Under the pieces are notes generated by a model, which had not been told where the DNA came from, made no database searches, and worked only from the letters and a program-made list of their open reading frames with translations. Positions 37,201-47,058 of a stretch of DNA of 64,000 bases are shown in pieces (within the stretch, counting starts at the first letter, position 1; the number at the start of each line of letters is the position of its first letter). Origin of the DNA: CAVSLM01 sp963728895 (lineage in GTDB: Bacteria > Pseudomonadota > Gammaproteobacteria > JBBQDK01); the NCBI GenBank assembly GCA_963728895.1, contig CAVSLM010000007.1:558001-622000 (forward strand), read 5' to 3'. Made by a program: the position numbers and the translations under genes.

Positions 37201-37412
37201 TCCGCTCCCTTTGGAGTGCCCGCGCGTGCGCCACCGGGCATTGATTGGCATCCACTCAAAACGAGGGCGAGTGCAAGCATGAAGAGCGCCGCAAACTGCC
37301 ATCCTCCCTTCCTCGCGCTTGCTCCGGACCCGGCGCTCGGAAAGCCTGGGACCGGGACATTCGGGCGAGGCTGCAACGCCACGTGGTTCAACTTCAACGC
37401 TTGTGCGTTCAT
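34236..37412 (-). CDS. Lipoprotein with TPR repeats and C-terminal CHAT protease domain
   Basis: 1058 residues from MNAQALKLNHVALQ (GGGAG 9-10 nt upstream). A long basic leader precedes LALALVLSGC, a lipobox with Cys55 followed by Gln, predicting outer-membrane sorting. TPR-like repeats occupy ~240-560 (ETKYREALAIHERLLG, LGEAYRAQGRTDDALAAFQKG). The C-terminal CHAT domain contains YFATHALLP (His ~895) and VVLSACNTGG (Cys ~946), the caspase-like dyad, plus GLARAFFFAGARALVVSHWSV. It starts 5 bp after the tpsA stop. An exported CHAT protease next to a TPS exoprotein suggests it cleaves or releases TpsA or acts as a surface protease; no substrate is known. Confidence 0.9.
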   Translation of the reverse strand: MNAQALKLNHVALQPRPNVPVPGFPSAGSGASARKGGWQFAALFMLALALVLSGCQSMPGGARAGTPKGAEILQTRNAVGEDCRVLDIDDEVTKGVSAKSYKVFCGRWEHPSARIYKVPGADAGRPLSKWAEEGWWLDLVNERALCDPPQTGMLSGGEPALTLDCRLHHGGWPYVAMVASSRGDVYLADGIPAAFGVIEDAIGVISGTRKMGAGESGKTVTSAVRLLEARLSERMYGAGDLQTYYDAMTLGQYYNGLKDFPASETKYREALAIHERLLGAGNPESLDALMHIALALSNQARFIEASALFKRAEPMAQAKKSIDLPVYARFLSYLSLHAANQRQFDRALELARQATALRRAESERPAGSSEHGASAGVLVSENVDPDVVQSLYIEAEMLRHLGNPAQAQKVLSEAGDILQTAQEAPPLWEPQLINAAAKVAASRQATGDMQRQLSSAVTLWEQRAPGERPSALTYLALGEAYRAQGRTDDALAAFQKGIKLLKSRGDSVRFEQLQPYFQTALAYSAAHPDDMQALHVEMFEAAQLVRSARTAQDIALAAARLGAGKAAASAVVRQLQDAEQQRYQLYRAYESEVAGLEGPAMHERLQGLQQDIVAVNRRVSELSEQVQAAFPGYNQVIDTIVDAPKLLGLLKPDEAILQVLLGPDESMLFMGREGRIEAYRIPLTEARAADLVKRLRAGIELGPDGQLPAFDVGAANQLYQQLFAPVAQEIEQVKHIVWVPSGPLLSLPLGVLVTEPPSPGGKPDYRQVSWLVKRYAVSLVPSVRSFVDLRAVAKASHASHAFVGFGDFVPISAAAASKVQANIARDCLHDSARLEEFRELLAELPALPATAKEVSAISRTFPPQDTQVVMGADFTKARVRTLPLQDYRILYFATHALLPAELECQPQPALVTSLEAAPKQGADPLLDTEEIMQLKLDADAVVLSACNTGGPGNQTGGESLSGLARAFFFAGARALVVSHWSVEDESTGDLMIRMFQHMRSTPPADWATALQAAQISVIEDAAQPRWSFRSHPLFWGAFSLVGDGSRHLSEPTSLQARR

Positions 37413-37417
37413 GCGAG

Positions 37418-40400
37418 CTATTCTCCCGCGCTTCCGTGATCGGTCCAGAGCTCCTCGTTGCCAAAATTCGAGTACTGCGTGGTGAGCGGATCCGTGGGCG
37501 CCCTGGGACCTGTCTGCTCCAGCCACAGGCCCGGGATCTCCCGAACCGCGGTCGATTCCTCGGACGCCAGCAATGCCTTTTCCGCTTCGGTGTTCGGTTG
37601 AGCGGCAACCGGGAATCCCCGGGAGCAGGACACGCCCATCACACAGTCGTTGATCGTGAAGTCGGGATTGCCGACCGGACCATCGACATGCAGTGCCGCC
37701 GCAAAGCCGGAAACGCCGGCCACCTTGCCGAACAAGCGTGCGGAAGCCGCCGCGGGATTGACATACAAGCTCGGTACGTCGATGGCATCGGGCGCCGTCG
37801 TGAAAGCGCCATCGTGGATGACGCGGGTGGCGCCCGCGAGGAGCTCTCCGTCGAAATGTACATTGCGGGCGGCCTGCACGGCGATCCCGCCGAGGCGATC
37901 CCGTGTGCCGACGTCACCGGCAAACAGCACATCGCCCGTAGCGCCGGCGTCGATCAGCAGCGCCTGTCCCCCGTCCAGCTGCCCCTGGAAGGTAACCGGT
38001 CCCCCCGCAGTGCGGATCGTGGTGTCTGCGGCCAGTGAGGTGTTTCCCGAGATGGAATAAGCGGCGCCCCGCGTTTGGTAGGTGCTGCCGAGAGTGACCG
38101 TGCCGTGGTAGGTCTGCGCCCCGGTGGTGGTGATATCGCTGACCCGGATTTCGGGCGCGGTCGCAGTCAAGTCGCCGATCGAACCGGCAATGCCGAGCGG
38201 AACGGGCGCAGCGATCCTGCCGTCCGATCCCAGTACCACGAAACTGCCGTTGACGTCTGCGTTGAGTGACAGTCTGGAAGTCGCTCCGCCCGCATGTAGC
38301 GTCAGGCTTGCATTGCCTACGGAAACCGGCCCGTCCACGGTCAGGTCACCGTTCGTGGTACTCACATCGACGTCCGCATCTTCGGTGCGCACCGCATTGC
38401 CAGCATCCAGCGGCGTGAGCCTCAGCGCGCTCGCGTCGGAATATTGGACTTTTCCGCCCGTATCCGCGCTCAACGTCTGCACATCATTGGCCGGGTGCGT
38501 CAGTGTGTAAGTGCCGCCACCCTGCAAAGACAACCCCGCCGCGACTATTGGTGCCGATTGCGTGACCTGCCCTGCCACATCGAGCGTGACGTCTCCGCCG
38601 TTGGTTTGGACGCCCGACAGCGGGCCTACGCTTCCGATGATCAGATTGGTCTCGTCAGTGAAGGCAAAAGACTGGCCGGGGCCGGTGGTACTCGCTGCGA
38701 GCACCTCTATATCGTTGTCTCCGAGGTCCAGTGCAGGCCTTGATGCGGCCTCGAGTCCCAGGTTGGTCGCCGTAATTGTGGTTCCCGCCGCCTGCGTGAT
38801 CTCGTGGTCGGCCCGGAGCACTACGGACGTTGCCGTGACGTTCGCATTCAGCTCCAGGTCGGAGGTGGCGCCGCCCGCCTGCAGATCCAAGGTCTCCTCG
38901 CCCGCCACGAGCACCGGTGCATCCACTACCAGGTTGCCATTGATCGTGTGCACTGCCGCATCTGAATTCGTCGATAATCCCACTCCACCACCTTCTCCGC
39001 CATCGATGATGCGCAGCGAGTTGGCGTCGGTGTAGTGTAGAATTCCGCTGATATCTGCGTATAACGTTTCGACGTCATTCTGGGGGTCCGTCAACTCGAA
39101 GGGTCCCGTACCATGGAGTTCGAGGTCAGTCGTTCTCAACGCTCCGGTCTGACTTACGCCGGACGCGGCGTCCAGCGAAATGAAGTTACCGGCAGAGACC
39201 GAGCTATCAAGACTGATGTGGCCCCCACTGGAAGACATGCGGAGGGATCCTGTCGTGCTGAGCGTTCCCGTCTGGGTTATGTCGGACACTGCGTGAAAAT
39301 CCATGCCGACATCGGCAGAGATGGGACCGACGATACCGAGACTGGTACCGGCGTTGACATACAAAGATCCGGAAAGCGTCGACGTGTCCAAATTGATGTC
39401 ATTGGAGTCAAAGATTTGCGCGTCACCCGCAGTGATGAAAACCTTTCCGAAGTCATTGTCACCGAAGAGTACGATAATCCCATCCGTGCTCACCAGCGTG
39501 GCCATGGGACTGGCAACCCGACCCGACCCATAGATTCCGTAAGTGCCGAAGACACCGTTACCCTCCGTGCCCGTCAGGCTCACCGAACCGTTGCCAGTCG
39601 CATCGACCAAGGCGTCCGCTTCCATATTGATACCGATATTTTCAACGCCGAGGCCGTTGCCCCCGCCAGTACCCGACAACGTAACATTGCCATCGATCGC
39701 GCGAATCATGGCTCCGTTGCGCAGATCAATGCCTGATGCTCCGGTGATCGTCGACTCCGTGTCGGAAGTGGTGAAGCCCGTACCCCGAAGGCTGATGTTG
39801 CCGGCTCCGGCGTCCAGGTTGGCTCCTTCGATGTAGATTCCATCGATGTCGGCCGCAGTTCCCACGGCCGGCGTGCTCAAGGGATCGGTCCCTCCGCCGA
39901 GCACGATGCTTCCGCCATTGGTGAAAATGGCGGACCCGGGATTTATCCGAATCGCTCCTGCACCATCCTGATCCCGATCGGCGTTCAGCACGACATTCAG
40001 TCGGGCACCCTCACCGACCGCCTGAATGGCCGCGTTGAGGAAGATCGAATTACCGGCCCGAAGCGTCAACGTGGTCTCGTCGCTTCCACTATCAAGAATA
40101 TCCGCATTGACGGCCTGAGTAATGTCGCCCAGCGCGTTGCCCCCTTCTCCGGTGCTGGTATCCAGGGTCACGCTGGTGCCGGCACTCAGCGTTGCGCTGA
40201 TAAGGGCCGCACCGACGATATTTCCCGCAAGATCTGCGCTGGAGCCCGGCACGATGGTGATATCCATGGGATCGATCAGCCATGTGCCGCCGGTGCCGTT
40301 CGGCGCGGAGGCATCCGGCGTGCTCGTCACCTTGAGCGAGTGCCTGGCGGAAGTCTCGATCAATCCTCCGTTGCCCGACACCGCGCCGCCTCTGGCGCTG

Positions 40401-41671
40401 AGCCGTCCGTGGGCCTCTGTCGATTGCTCGGCCCATACCGCCACCGTGCCACCGTCTCCGGTCCCCAGGGCATCGGCGCGCACCTCGGCATCATGGGCGA
40501 CCGAGGTGGTCGCTGCGTTCGGTTCCGGTCCCTTGCCGCTCAGGTTGCCGCCAATCAAGGCATGGCCGCCGCCCGCATGTCCGGAGACATCGACGGAAGC
40601 GCCATCCAGCAGTGCCACGTGCTCACCGAGCACCTCTGCAGTGCCGCCCCTTTGTTCCTGACCAGGTCCCGATACATCCAGGCTTCCCGACACCTGGACC
40701 GCACCGTGATCTCCGCCCGAAAGGACGATGATGCCTTCGCGCAGCTCGGCGGTGCGCGCCTGCACCACTCCGTCCATGTTGATGACGTTTTCGACGACCG
40801 CGTCGGCGGCACGGGCGGTGAGGATGACCTGGCCGCCATCGGCGATGATGCTGCCGGCATTCGCCACCAAAGCGGCCATTGGCGTGCCTTCGGTGTCCGC
40901 GGGTTGCGCCGCCACCTCCGATCCAGCGTTGAACTGGATGAGGCCGTCGCCGTCGAAGTCCACCGTCACCGTGTTGGTGCCGGCCAGCGCCACCTTGCCC
41001 AGGCGCGCCTGGATCAGGCCCTCGTTGCGTACCCCGGGTGCAGCCAGCACGACCGCGCCACCGTCCGCGGCCCGGATCTGTCCCTGGTTGACGATCGAAG
41101 CTCGGGGATTATGGGACGGCTGGTCGAATACGTACCGGCCACCCATGAAGTCGTCGTTGCGAATGTCGGCGGTGGTGGCTACCAGTCCGCCCACGTCCAC
41201 ACGAGCATCCTTGCCGAACAGGACACCATTGCCGTTGACCAGAAACACTTGACCGTTTGCCGTCAACTGTCCCTCGATCCTCGATGCGTCTCCTCCCTTG
41301 ACGCGGTTGAGTGTCACTGCCTGCGGGGAGGGTTGCCGGAAATGGGTCCGCTCCCCCGGTCCGATGCTGAAGCCGCGCCAGTCGATGATCGCCTTGTCGC
41401 TTCCCTGGATTACGTCCACCCGGCTGGTGCCGCTCTGGACGACGGCCGCCGAACCCGCCACCACCTGGCCGTCCTGCGGATTCGCCGGCGCAAGCGGCGC
41501 CCACAGCAGACCGGGGAACGCCAGGAGTGCAGGAAGGCGAAGCCGTAGGATTGCGGGACGCCGGACCTGCGTTGACCACGGGCGCAATGCGGCACGCACG
41601 GCACATGTGAGGGGATGGATACGCACATCAAGTGCGCACTGCTGCCGGACTCGACCTTGTTCAACGCCCAT
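37418..41671 (-). CDS. TpsA-type exoprotein with filamentous-haemagglutinin N-terminal domain
   Basis: About 1417 residues from MGVEQGRVRQQ, with GAGGGG 6 nt upstream. The signal region ends near LAPANPQ (~60-64). The TPS domain follows: SRVDVIQGSDKAIIDWRGFSI, then FRQPSPQAVTLNRVKGGD, VFLVNGNGVLFG (the NPNG-type motif), and beta-helical repeats rich in Gly, Thr and Asp (AGAGNISLRG, LTLRAGNSIFLNAAIQ). The C-terminus carries Cys-x-Cys-type spacing (MGVSCSRGFP). It is secreted through the adjacent TpsB. No adhesin or toxin domain was recognised at the C-terminus; the protein is short for a haemagglutinin and may be processed by the CHAT lipoprotein encoded next. Confidence 0.92.
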   Translation of the reverse strand: MGVEQGRVRQQCALDVRIHPLTCAVRAALRPWSTQVRRPAILRLRLPALLAFPGLLWAPLAPANPQDGQVVAGSAAVVQSGTSRVDVIQGSDKAIIDWRGFSIGPGERTHFRQPSPQAVTLNRVKGGDASRIEGQLTANGQVFLVNGNGVLFGKDARVDVGGLVATTADIRNDDFMGGRYVFDQPSHNPRASIVNQGQIRAADGGAVVLAAPGVRNEGLIQARLGKVALAGTNTVTVDFDGDGLIQFNAGSEVAAQPADTEGTPMAALVANAGSIIADGGQVILTARAADAVVENVINMDGVVQARTAELREGIIVLSGGDHGAVQVSGSLDVSGPGQEQRGGTAEVLGEHVALLDGASVDVSGHAGGGHALIGGNLSGKGPEPNAATTSVAHDAEVRADALGTGDGGTVAVWAEQSTEAHGRLSARGGAVSGNGGLIETSARHSLKVTSTPDASAPNGTGGTWLIDPMDITIVPGSSADLAGNIVGAALISATLSAGTSVTLDTSTGEGGNALGDITQAVNADILDSGSDETTLTLRAGNSIFLNAAIQAVGEGARLNVVLNADRDQDGAGAIRINPGSAIFTNGGSIVLGGGTDPLSTPAVGTAADIDGIYIEGANLDAGAGNISLRGTGFTTSDTESTITGASGIDLRNGAMIRAIDGNVTLSGTGGGNGLGVENIGINMEADALVDATGNGSVSLTGTEGNGVFGTYGIYGSGRVASPMATLVSTDGIIVLFGDNDFGKVFITAGDAQIFDSNDINLDTSTLSGSLYVNAGTSLGIVGPISADVGMDFHAVSDITQTGTLSTTGSLRMSSSGGHISLDSSVSAGNFISLDAASGVSQTGALRTTDLELHGTGPFELTDPQNDVETLYADISGILHYTDANSLRIIDGGEGGGVGLSTNSDAAVHTINGNLVVDAPVLVAGEETLDLQAGGATSDLELNANVTATSVVLRADHEITQAAGTTITATNLGLEAASRPALDLGDNDIEVLAASTTGPGQSFAFTDETNLIIGSVGPLSGVQTNGGDVTLDVAGQVTQSAPIVAAGLSLQGGGTYTLTHPANDVQTLSADTGGKVQYSDASALRLTPLDAGNAVRTEDADVDVSTTNGDLTVDGPVSVGNASLTLHAGGATSRLSLNADVNGSFVVLGSDGRIAAPVPLGIAGSIGDLTATAPEIRVSDITTTGAQTYHGTVTLGSTYQTRGAAYSISGNTSLAADTTIRTAGGPVTFQGQLDGGQALLIDAGATGDVLFAGDVGTRDRLGGIAVQAARNVHFDGELLAGATRVIHDGAFTTAPDAIDVPSLYVNPAAASARLFGKVAGVSGFAAALHVDGPVGNPDFTINDCVMGVSCSRGFPVAAQPNTEAEKALLASEESTAVREIPGLWLEQTGPRAPTDPLTTQYSNFGNEELWTDHGSAGE

Positions 41672-41813
41672 GGTGCCCCCTCTGCGACCTATCGCGCAAT
41701 GCCAGCTCTGGGTCCGCGGTGAGCGGTTGCAACCCAAACGTGCGTGGCGCCGGGGGAAGCAGGGTTGCTGCTACTCGACCGCGCCGATGGCCACCACTTT
41801 CGCGCCCATATTC

Positions 41814-43586
41814 CTAGAAACGCCCAACCAACCCGATGTACACCTCGGGATCCTTGTCTCCCCTGGTGACCGGCGCTCGCGTGAGGGGCCAGGCCACTTC
41901 CAGATCCAGATAAACATCCGACACGAACTGCGTGCGTACACCGACACCGGCAGAAGCCAGGGAGGCACGACTGTCGCTGCCATCCTTCAGCCAGACGGCA
42001 CCGACGTCGTGGAATCCGTAGGCTTCGTAGCCTCTGATGGGTCCGAAATCGGTGGGCCGGCGATAGCGCAGCTCGGAGCTGAGGCACAATCCACTGTCCC
42101 CCGCCAGTTCCGACGGGTCGTACCCGCGCCCGCAGGCTTCTCCCCCGAGCCTGAATTCCTCGTCCGAAAGCAGCTTTCGAAATCCGTATTGCCCCGAGGC
42201 GTCCAGGTTCAAAGCGAGCCTGCTGCCAAGCGGCAGGAGATAAGAGCCTGTCGCCGTCAGGGCCGTACCATCGCTCTCACCGCCGGGGCGCGACACGTCC
42301 GGACTGTCGGAGTCGCTCGCGCCCAGCCAGGACAGTCCCTGCCGGATCCCGGCACCGGCCTGAAGGTAACCGTCCAGGGGACCGGGCGACTGATACGTCG
42401 CACGCGCGAACAGGATGCGCAGCTCGTCGCGCGTGAAGCGCTGCCCGAGCACATCGACTCGAGAAGAAATCGCCTGAAAGCCGCCCTCCAGGAACAAATT
42501 GCGCTGGCGAGAGCGAATGAGCGGGTAGCTGACCGAGAGATTTCCGACCAGAATCTCGGTGTCGACATTCAGCGGTTCGAGGGTAAAGCCGGGCTCGGAG
42601 GACCCGTAGGCACCGTAGACCAGGAGCTGCACGCCCTCGTCACCCAGCGGCTGCCCGTAGGAAAGCTGCACGTAGCCTTGTTCCCATTCCTGCGCTGCAA
42701 GGGCGTAGACGCCGACATGCTCGCCAAGGCGTGTGGCCGCATTCTCCTGCAGACTGATCGCACCTCGCACCGGGCCGGTGTATTTCGAGCCGCGATTGTT
42801 GACCAGCGCAAGACCCTCGAACGGCTTGCGCGTCGCCTTGACGACCAATTCGGCTGCCCCCGGCTCACTGTGCCCGCGCTGGAGCACGCCATAAGCCTGA
42901 ACTCCGGGAATGTCGGTGGCGAGCAGCAGATAGCGCTCCAATTCCTCCTGCCTCAGTGGGCGACGTCCCTTGAGACGCTCCAGGTAGGCCTGCACTCGCG
43001 CCCGTACCGGTCCGATGTCCCCTTCAACCCGTACACCATCGATGAAGCCCTCGATCACCTGCAGGCGTACCACCCCGTCGCGCACCGTCTGCTCCGGGAC
43101 AATGACGCGCGTAAGCAGATACCCGTCCGTCCGATAGCGCTCCTGAACGCGCTCCGCGATATCGAATACCCGTGTGAGCGAGATTTCCTTTCCAATGGAC
43201 CCTGCGTAGAGGGCATGCAGCTCCTCAGGCGAATATGCAGTAGCGCCTTCGACCACGACGTTGCGCAGCACGAACCTGATGCGCTCTGCGCCCGGCGGCG
43301 GCGCAGCGAAGAGTGGAGTCACTTTGATCTCGGGCGGGGTAGCAGGAAACTCCGGCGGCGCCACCGGCGGTCCCGGTCTGGGCTGCGCCGCCGGGGGCAA
43401 CGCGGGAGGCGGCGACTGTGCGAATGCCGGTGCAAGCGGAAGCGAGAAGCAGAGTGAGCCCAGCAGTAATAGACTACCCACTGTGACGAGACGGCGATCA
43501 CGTGAGCTGGCCCCGTGAAACGCCCGCATGCTACCAGACGCAGAAAACAGACCTTCACAAGCCATACATGCGGTTGGACACGGCAC
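41814..43586 (-). CDS. TpsB/FhaC-type two-partner secretion outer-membrane transporter
   Basis: 590 residues from a GTG at 43586 that has GGAG 5 nt upstream; an ATG at 43529 is an alternative start. The signal peptide (LVTVGSLLLLGSLCFSLPLAPAFA) is followed by a Pro-rich plug/linker and two POTRA domains (FVLRNVVVEGATAYSPEELHALY, EISLTRVFDIAERVQERYRTDGYLLTRVIVP, FIDGVRVEGDIGP). A 16-strand beta-barrel follows with VFLEGGFQ-like strands and the terminal Phe of outer-membrane proteins (YIGLVGRF). It exports the TpsA encoded ~140 bp downstream. It is transcribed away from the kinase gene; an AATAAA-rich segment near 43670-43690 lies in the shared upstream region. Confidence 0.93.
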   Translation of the reverse strand: MPCPTACMACEGLFSASGSMRAFHGASSRDRRLVTVGSLLLLGSLCFSLPLAPAFAQSPPPALPPAAQPRPGPPVAPPEFPATPPEIKVTPLFAAPPPGAERIRFVLRNVVVEGATAYSPEELHALYAGSIGKEISLTRVFDIAERVQERYRTDGYLLTRVIVPEQTVRDGVVRLQVIEGFIDGVRVEGDIGPVRARVQAYLERLKGRRPLRQEELERYLLLATDIPGVQAYGVLQRGHSEPGAAELVVKATRKPFEGLALVNNRGSKYTGPVRGAISLQENAATRLGEHVGVYALAAQEWEQGYVQLSYGQPLGDEGVQLLVYGAYGSSEPGFTLEPLNVDTEILVGNLSVSYPLIRSRQRNLFLEGGFQAISSRVDVLGQRFTRDELRILFARATYQSPGPLDGYLQAGAGIRQGLSWLGASDSDSPDVSRPGGESDGTALTATGSYLLPLGSRLALNLDASGQYGFRKLLSDEEFRLGGEACGRGYDPSELAGDSGLCLSSELRYRRPTDFGPIRGYEAYGFHDVGAVWLKDGSDSRASLASAGVGVRTQFVSDVYLDLEVAWPLTRAPVTRGDKDPEVYIGLVGRF

Positions 43587-43964
43587 GGCCTCTCCCCTCC
43601 CTAGAGACCAACCGGATACGCGTCACCGCCTGTTGTTATAGTAGCGGCGCACGCGGGGGTGGTTGTCTTTATTTATTGTTGAATAAACAGTGCTCGCGCA
43701 TGAGGCGACCCACGAGCGGCATCCCTGACGGGATCAAACATACTGCCATTTGGGTCGCGAACGCAATAGTTGCACAATGCGCTCGCGGGCAGAATGCCGC
43801 CCGATTCATTTGGCTCACCTGCGCATCGCCGGAGCGGTACGCAAGGCTGGTAATACGCTCGTAATCCGCTGCTGCTTCGGGAATCGCCGAACACAGTCTT
43901 GCGCGAGCCAAAGTCCGTCACTGTACGAAGCAGTGCGAGTCGCGATCGACGAGTTCAGGAAACC

Positions 43965-45954
43965 GTGGACAAGACCATCCGCAAGCAGGCGTTGCCCATC
44001 GGGACCATGATTCAGGAGTACCGGATCACCCGCGTGCTGGGAGCCGGTGGCTTTGGAATTGTGTACGAGGCGGTAAGCACATTTTTCGATGAGAAGGTGG
44101 CGATAAAGGAATTCCTGCCCACCCAACTGGCCCGCCGCGCAGAAGATGGCACGGTCGTTCCGCTGTCGCCGGAAACCGAAACGACCTATCGCTGGACGTT
44201 GGATCGGTTTCTCAAGGAGGCGCAAATTCTTTGGGAGCTCGGGCGACCCCTCCCCCACCCGAGCATCGTCCGGGTCACCCGCTTCCACGTGGACCGCGGG
44301 ACTGCCTACATGATCATGGACTACGAGGAAGGCCAACCGCTTTCAAAGCTGGTCGAGCAGCAGAAAAGCCTTCCAGAGCAGCAGCTCAGAGAACTTCTTC
44401 TCTGTCTTCTCGACGGCCTGGAGCGTGTACATGCCGCCTCCGTGCTGCATCGGGACATCAAACCAGCCAACATACTGATACGCCCCGACGGCTCGCCGGT
44501 ACTGATCGACTTCGGCGCCGCCCGGCAGGAGCTGGGCGATGGTGGACGCTCCATAGTCGCAATGTACTCTCCCGTCTATGCGGCACCGGAACAATTGGCG
44601 CCCGATGGTCATCAGGGCCCGTGGACCGATATCTTCGGGCTCGGAGGCACACTTTACTTCGCGGTCACGGGCAAGCCTCCGGTCGAAGCATCGCTGCGCG
44701 CCATGGGCGCGCAGCATGTACCGGCCGCAGAGGCAGCTTGCCGCACGTTACTCGCCACAACTGCTGCAGAGCATAGACGCGGCGATGAGGTTGCCGCTGA
44801 ATGAGCGCACGCAAAGCATCTCCGAGTGGCGCGCAGCGCTGACGGGCCCCGGCAGCGAGAAGCCCGCGGAGCCGGGGCCTGACGACACGATCATCGGCCC
44901 TGTGCCGGACATGCAGCCGGACGCAACGCCCGCAAATCCATCGGAAAGTGGTGCGGGCCTCCCCGGACCACCTGAGCGCCACCGATCCGGCAGGCTCCTG
45001 ATTTGGGGCACACTCGCAATCCTGGCAACTGCGATCGGCACCACTTCGCTCCTCCGGGAAGGGCGGAAGCCGCCGGCGCCGCCGGGTTCTTCCAGCCCCG
45101 GATCACGAGAAGACGCTTCAATTCCCCCGCCTTCGCCTGCAAATGCACCGCAAGGAAGAGAGACCGACCACGACCTCGGTTCGCCGCACGCCGGGGAGAC
45201 GACGGTCGAGCCGGAGCAATCCGAACATTCTTCTCCCCCGCCTGAAGCTGCGGTACCAGAAACTGTTCCCCCGCGGACGGCGGTAAACCCCGGCGACATC
45301 AGTCTGGGCATCGCCGAAGCATTGGGTGGCCTGGAATGCGCATTCGTTGAGCCTGCGCTGACCACAGATGCCCGAGTGATACTGAGCGGGTTCGTCGCAA
45401 GCGATGGTGACCGTGATAAGGTCAGCCGGGCAATTGCTGAAATTGCCGGCATTTCTGGAGTGGATACGCGTCAGCTGTCGGTATTTCCGCCGCCGTTTTG
45501 CAGACTCATTTCAACACTGGAGCGGGCGACTCCGGCTGACCTTGCCAGCTTGCATGGAGTCACGATCGAGCTCAACAAGCCGGAACATCAGTATCACGAA
45601 GGGGAGCAGCTCAAGGTCACGGTGGCCGCCAGTCGGCTCCGCGCCGGCTACCTCTATGTGGACTATCTGGATAGCGCCGGGACGGTAGTCCACCTCCTGC
45701 CGAGCGAAGAACCAAAGGGCAACGCCGTCTCTCCAGGACAGCAGCTGATTCTCGGGCCTTACGACATCGTTCCGCCGCATGGCCGCAGCCTGGTCACCGC
45801 CATATGGGTCCCGCACAGACTCTTCGATGAAATGCGTCCTGACGAGGAAAGTCTGAGCGACTACCTACCCGCGCTGGGTGCCGCATTGAATTCGATACGC
45901 GCAGGCGGAGATCCGGTCGTGAGTCGCTTCGAATTCCTGACCACCCACAAGTGA
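43965..45954 (+). CDS. Membrane Ser/Thr protein kinase with C-terminal DUF4384-like domain, frameshifted
   Basis: The GTG start at 43965 (AGGA upstream) gives VDKTIRKQALPIG. The Hanks kinase domain is complete: GAGGFG at ~26-31, VAIKEF with Lys48, HRDIKPANIL at ~162-171, DFGAA at 182-186 and APEQ. Near 44728-44742 the frame shifts; the second half continues with QLAARYSPQLLQSIDAAMRLP and a single TM (LLIWGTLAILATAIGTTSLL). A Pro/Glu/Ser-rich linker, then a DUF4384-like domain (GYLYVDYLDSAGTVVHLLP) and a C-terminus LTTHK follow. The kinase would be cytoplasmic and the DUF4384 domain periplasmic. It is divergent from the TPS/CHAT operon, suggesting it senses or regulates that system. The one-base shift is probably artefactual. 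Confidence 0.85.
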
Positions 45955-45977
45955 TTCGCAGCATCCGGGGATTCGTA

Positions 45978-46716
45978 TCATTTGCGCATCGGGCGGATGT
46001 GGATATCGGTGACCTCGGCGCTCAGGGGGATGCGCAGTGCGTCCAACGTGGCCTGTGCGACGTCATCGGCCCGCAACATCGAATCAGGATCGTAGGGTTT
46101 GCCGGTCTGTGTCCGAATGAGCGCGTTGCATATCGGTTGCGGTGTTGCCCGGAAATACGCTCAGAACGCGTACGCCCGTGCTATTGACTTCCATACGCAA
46201 GGTATCTGCAAGCGCCTTCAATGCATGCTTCGATGCTGCGTAGGCACCCACGGATTCCTTTACGCGGACACCGACGCTGGAGTTGATGAAGGCGATCTGG
46301 CCGCGCGCGCTGCGGATGGCGGACATCAGCAGTTTCGTCAACAGGAACGGCGCGCGCACGTTGATGCGATAATGCAGATCAAAGTCCTCCACGGACGTGG
46401 ATTCGATCGGCGCCAATGAAATTACTCCGGCACTATGAATGAGTATGTCGATACGCTGATGACGCAGCAGGATCCGGGCGGCGAGATGATAGAGTTCATC
46501 GTCGTTGCCCAGATCGCACGAATGAGCGGATGACTGGCCGGAGTAGCCCTGCACTTCGTTACCTACCGCGGCGAGCCGCGCCGCGTCGCGGCCGACCAGG
46601 CATACGTGGGCCCCATGCTGTGCAAGCGTGCGCGCAAGGGCACGTCCGATGCCGCTGCTGGCGCCGGTGACGACAGCGACCTGGCCTTTCAGATCGCGAG
46701 CGTGGTGGGAGTCCAT
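45978..46716 (-). CDS. Short-chain dehydrogenase/reductase, frameshifted near its 3' end
   Basis: Start MDSHHARDLKGQVAVVTGASSGIG at 46716, which fits a strong promoter just upstream. The Rossmann motif TGASSGIGRALA, NNAG-equivalent HSAGVIS, and YAASKHALKAL (catalytic Tyr-x3-Lys) are present. After MQRA the frame breaks (~46114-46126); in the next frame the normal SDR end continues (TGKPYDPDSMLRADDVAQATLDAL and TDIHIRPMRK) to a TGA at 45978. The restored length is ~246 aa. Probably a cytosolic NAD(P)-dependent oxidoreductase in the glycan locus; the substrate is unknown. Confidence 0.85.
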
Positions 46717-46747
46717 GAACGGGTTCGCTGCAGCGTTGACCGGGCGC

Positions 46748-46777
46748 AGCATAACCACGGGAATTTACCCTTGTCAA
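46748..46777 (-). promoter_or_regulatory. Sigma-70-type promoter for the SDR gene
   Basis: On the minus strand TTGACA (46772-46777) is separated by 18 bp from TATGCT (46748-46753), close to consensus. Predicted transcription start is ~46741, leaving a ~25-nt leader before the ATG at 46716. It makes the upstream in-frame ATG at 46758 untenable. Nothing else was recognised in 46778-47058. Confidence 0.65.
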
Positions 46778-47058
46778 ACGAAGGTGCGAGATGGAATCGA
46801 CGACATATGGTTCAGCGTAGCGAGATTGACCAGTTCGAAATGCTGCAAATCACCTATTTCGGGGACTCCGCGATCGGTTGCCGGTATCCGGTGATCTCCG
46901 TATAGTGGCCGCGATACGAATGGCGCACGGGAGGGAGTCGTCGCGTGGTTCCTGTACACATGCTGCGGACGCGGCCCGTCGTCGCGGTTCGCCGACTGTG
47001 CAGACGATGGCGGCAGCTTCCACCGGATCGCCTTCGGGAATCCACAGGCATAGACGGA

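Noticed and set aside
41298..43457. 719-codon plus-strand open frame
   Set aside because: Antisense to tpsA/tpsB; no recognisable domain and codon pattern is that of a shadow.
46717..46758. Upstream ATG of the SDR gene
   Set aside because: It overlaps the -10 element of a near-consensus promoter, so transcripts would begin downstream of it.
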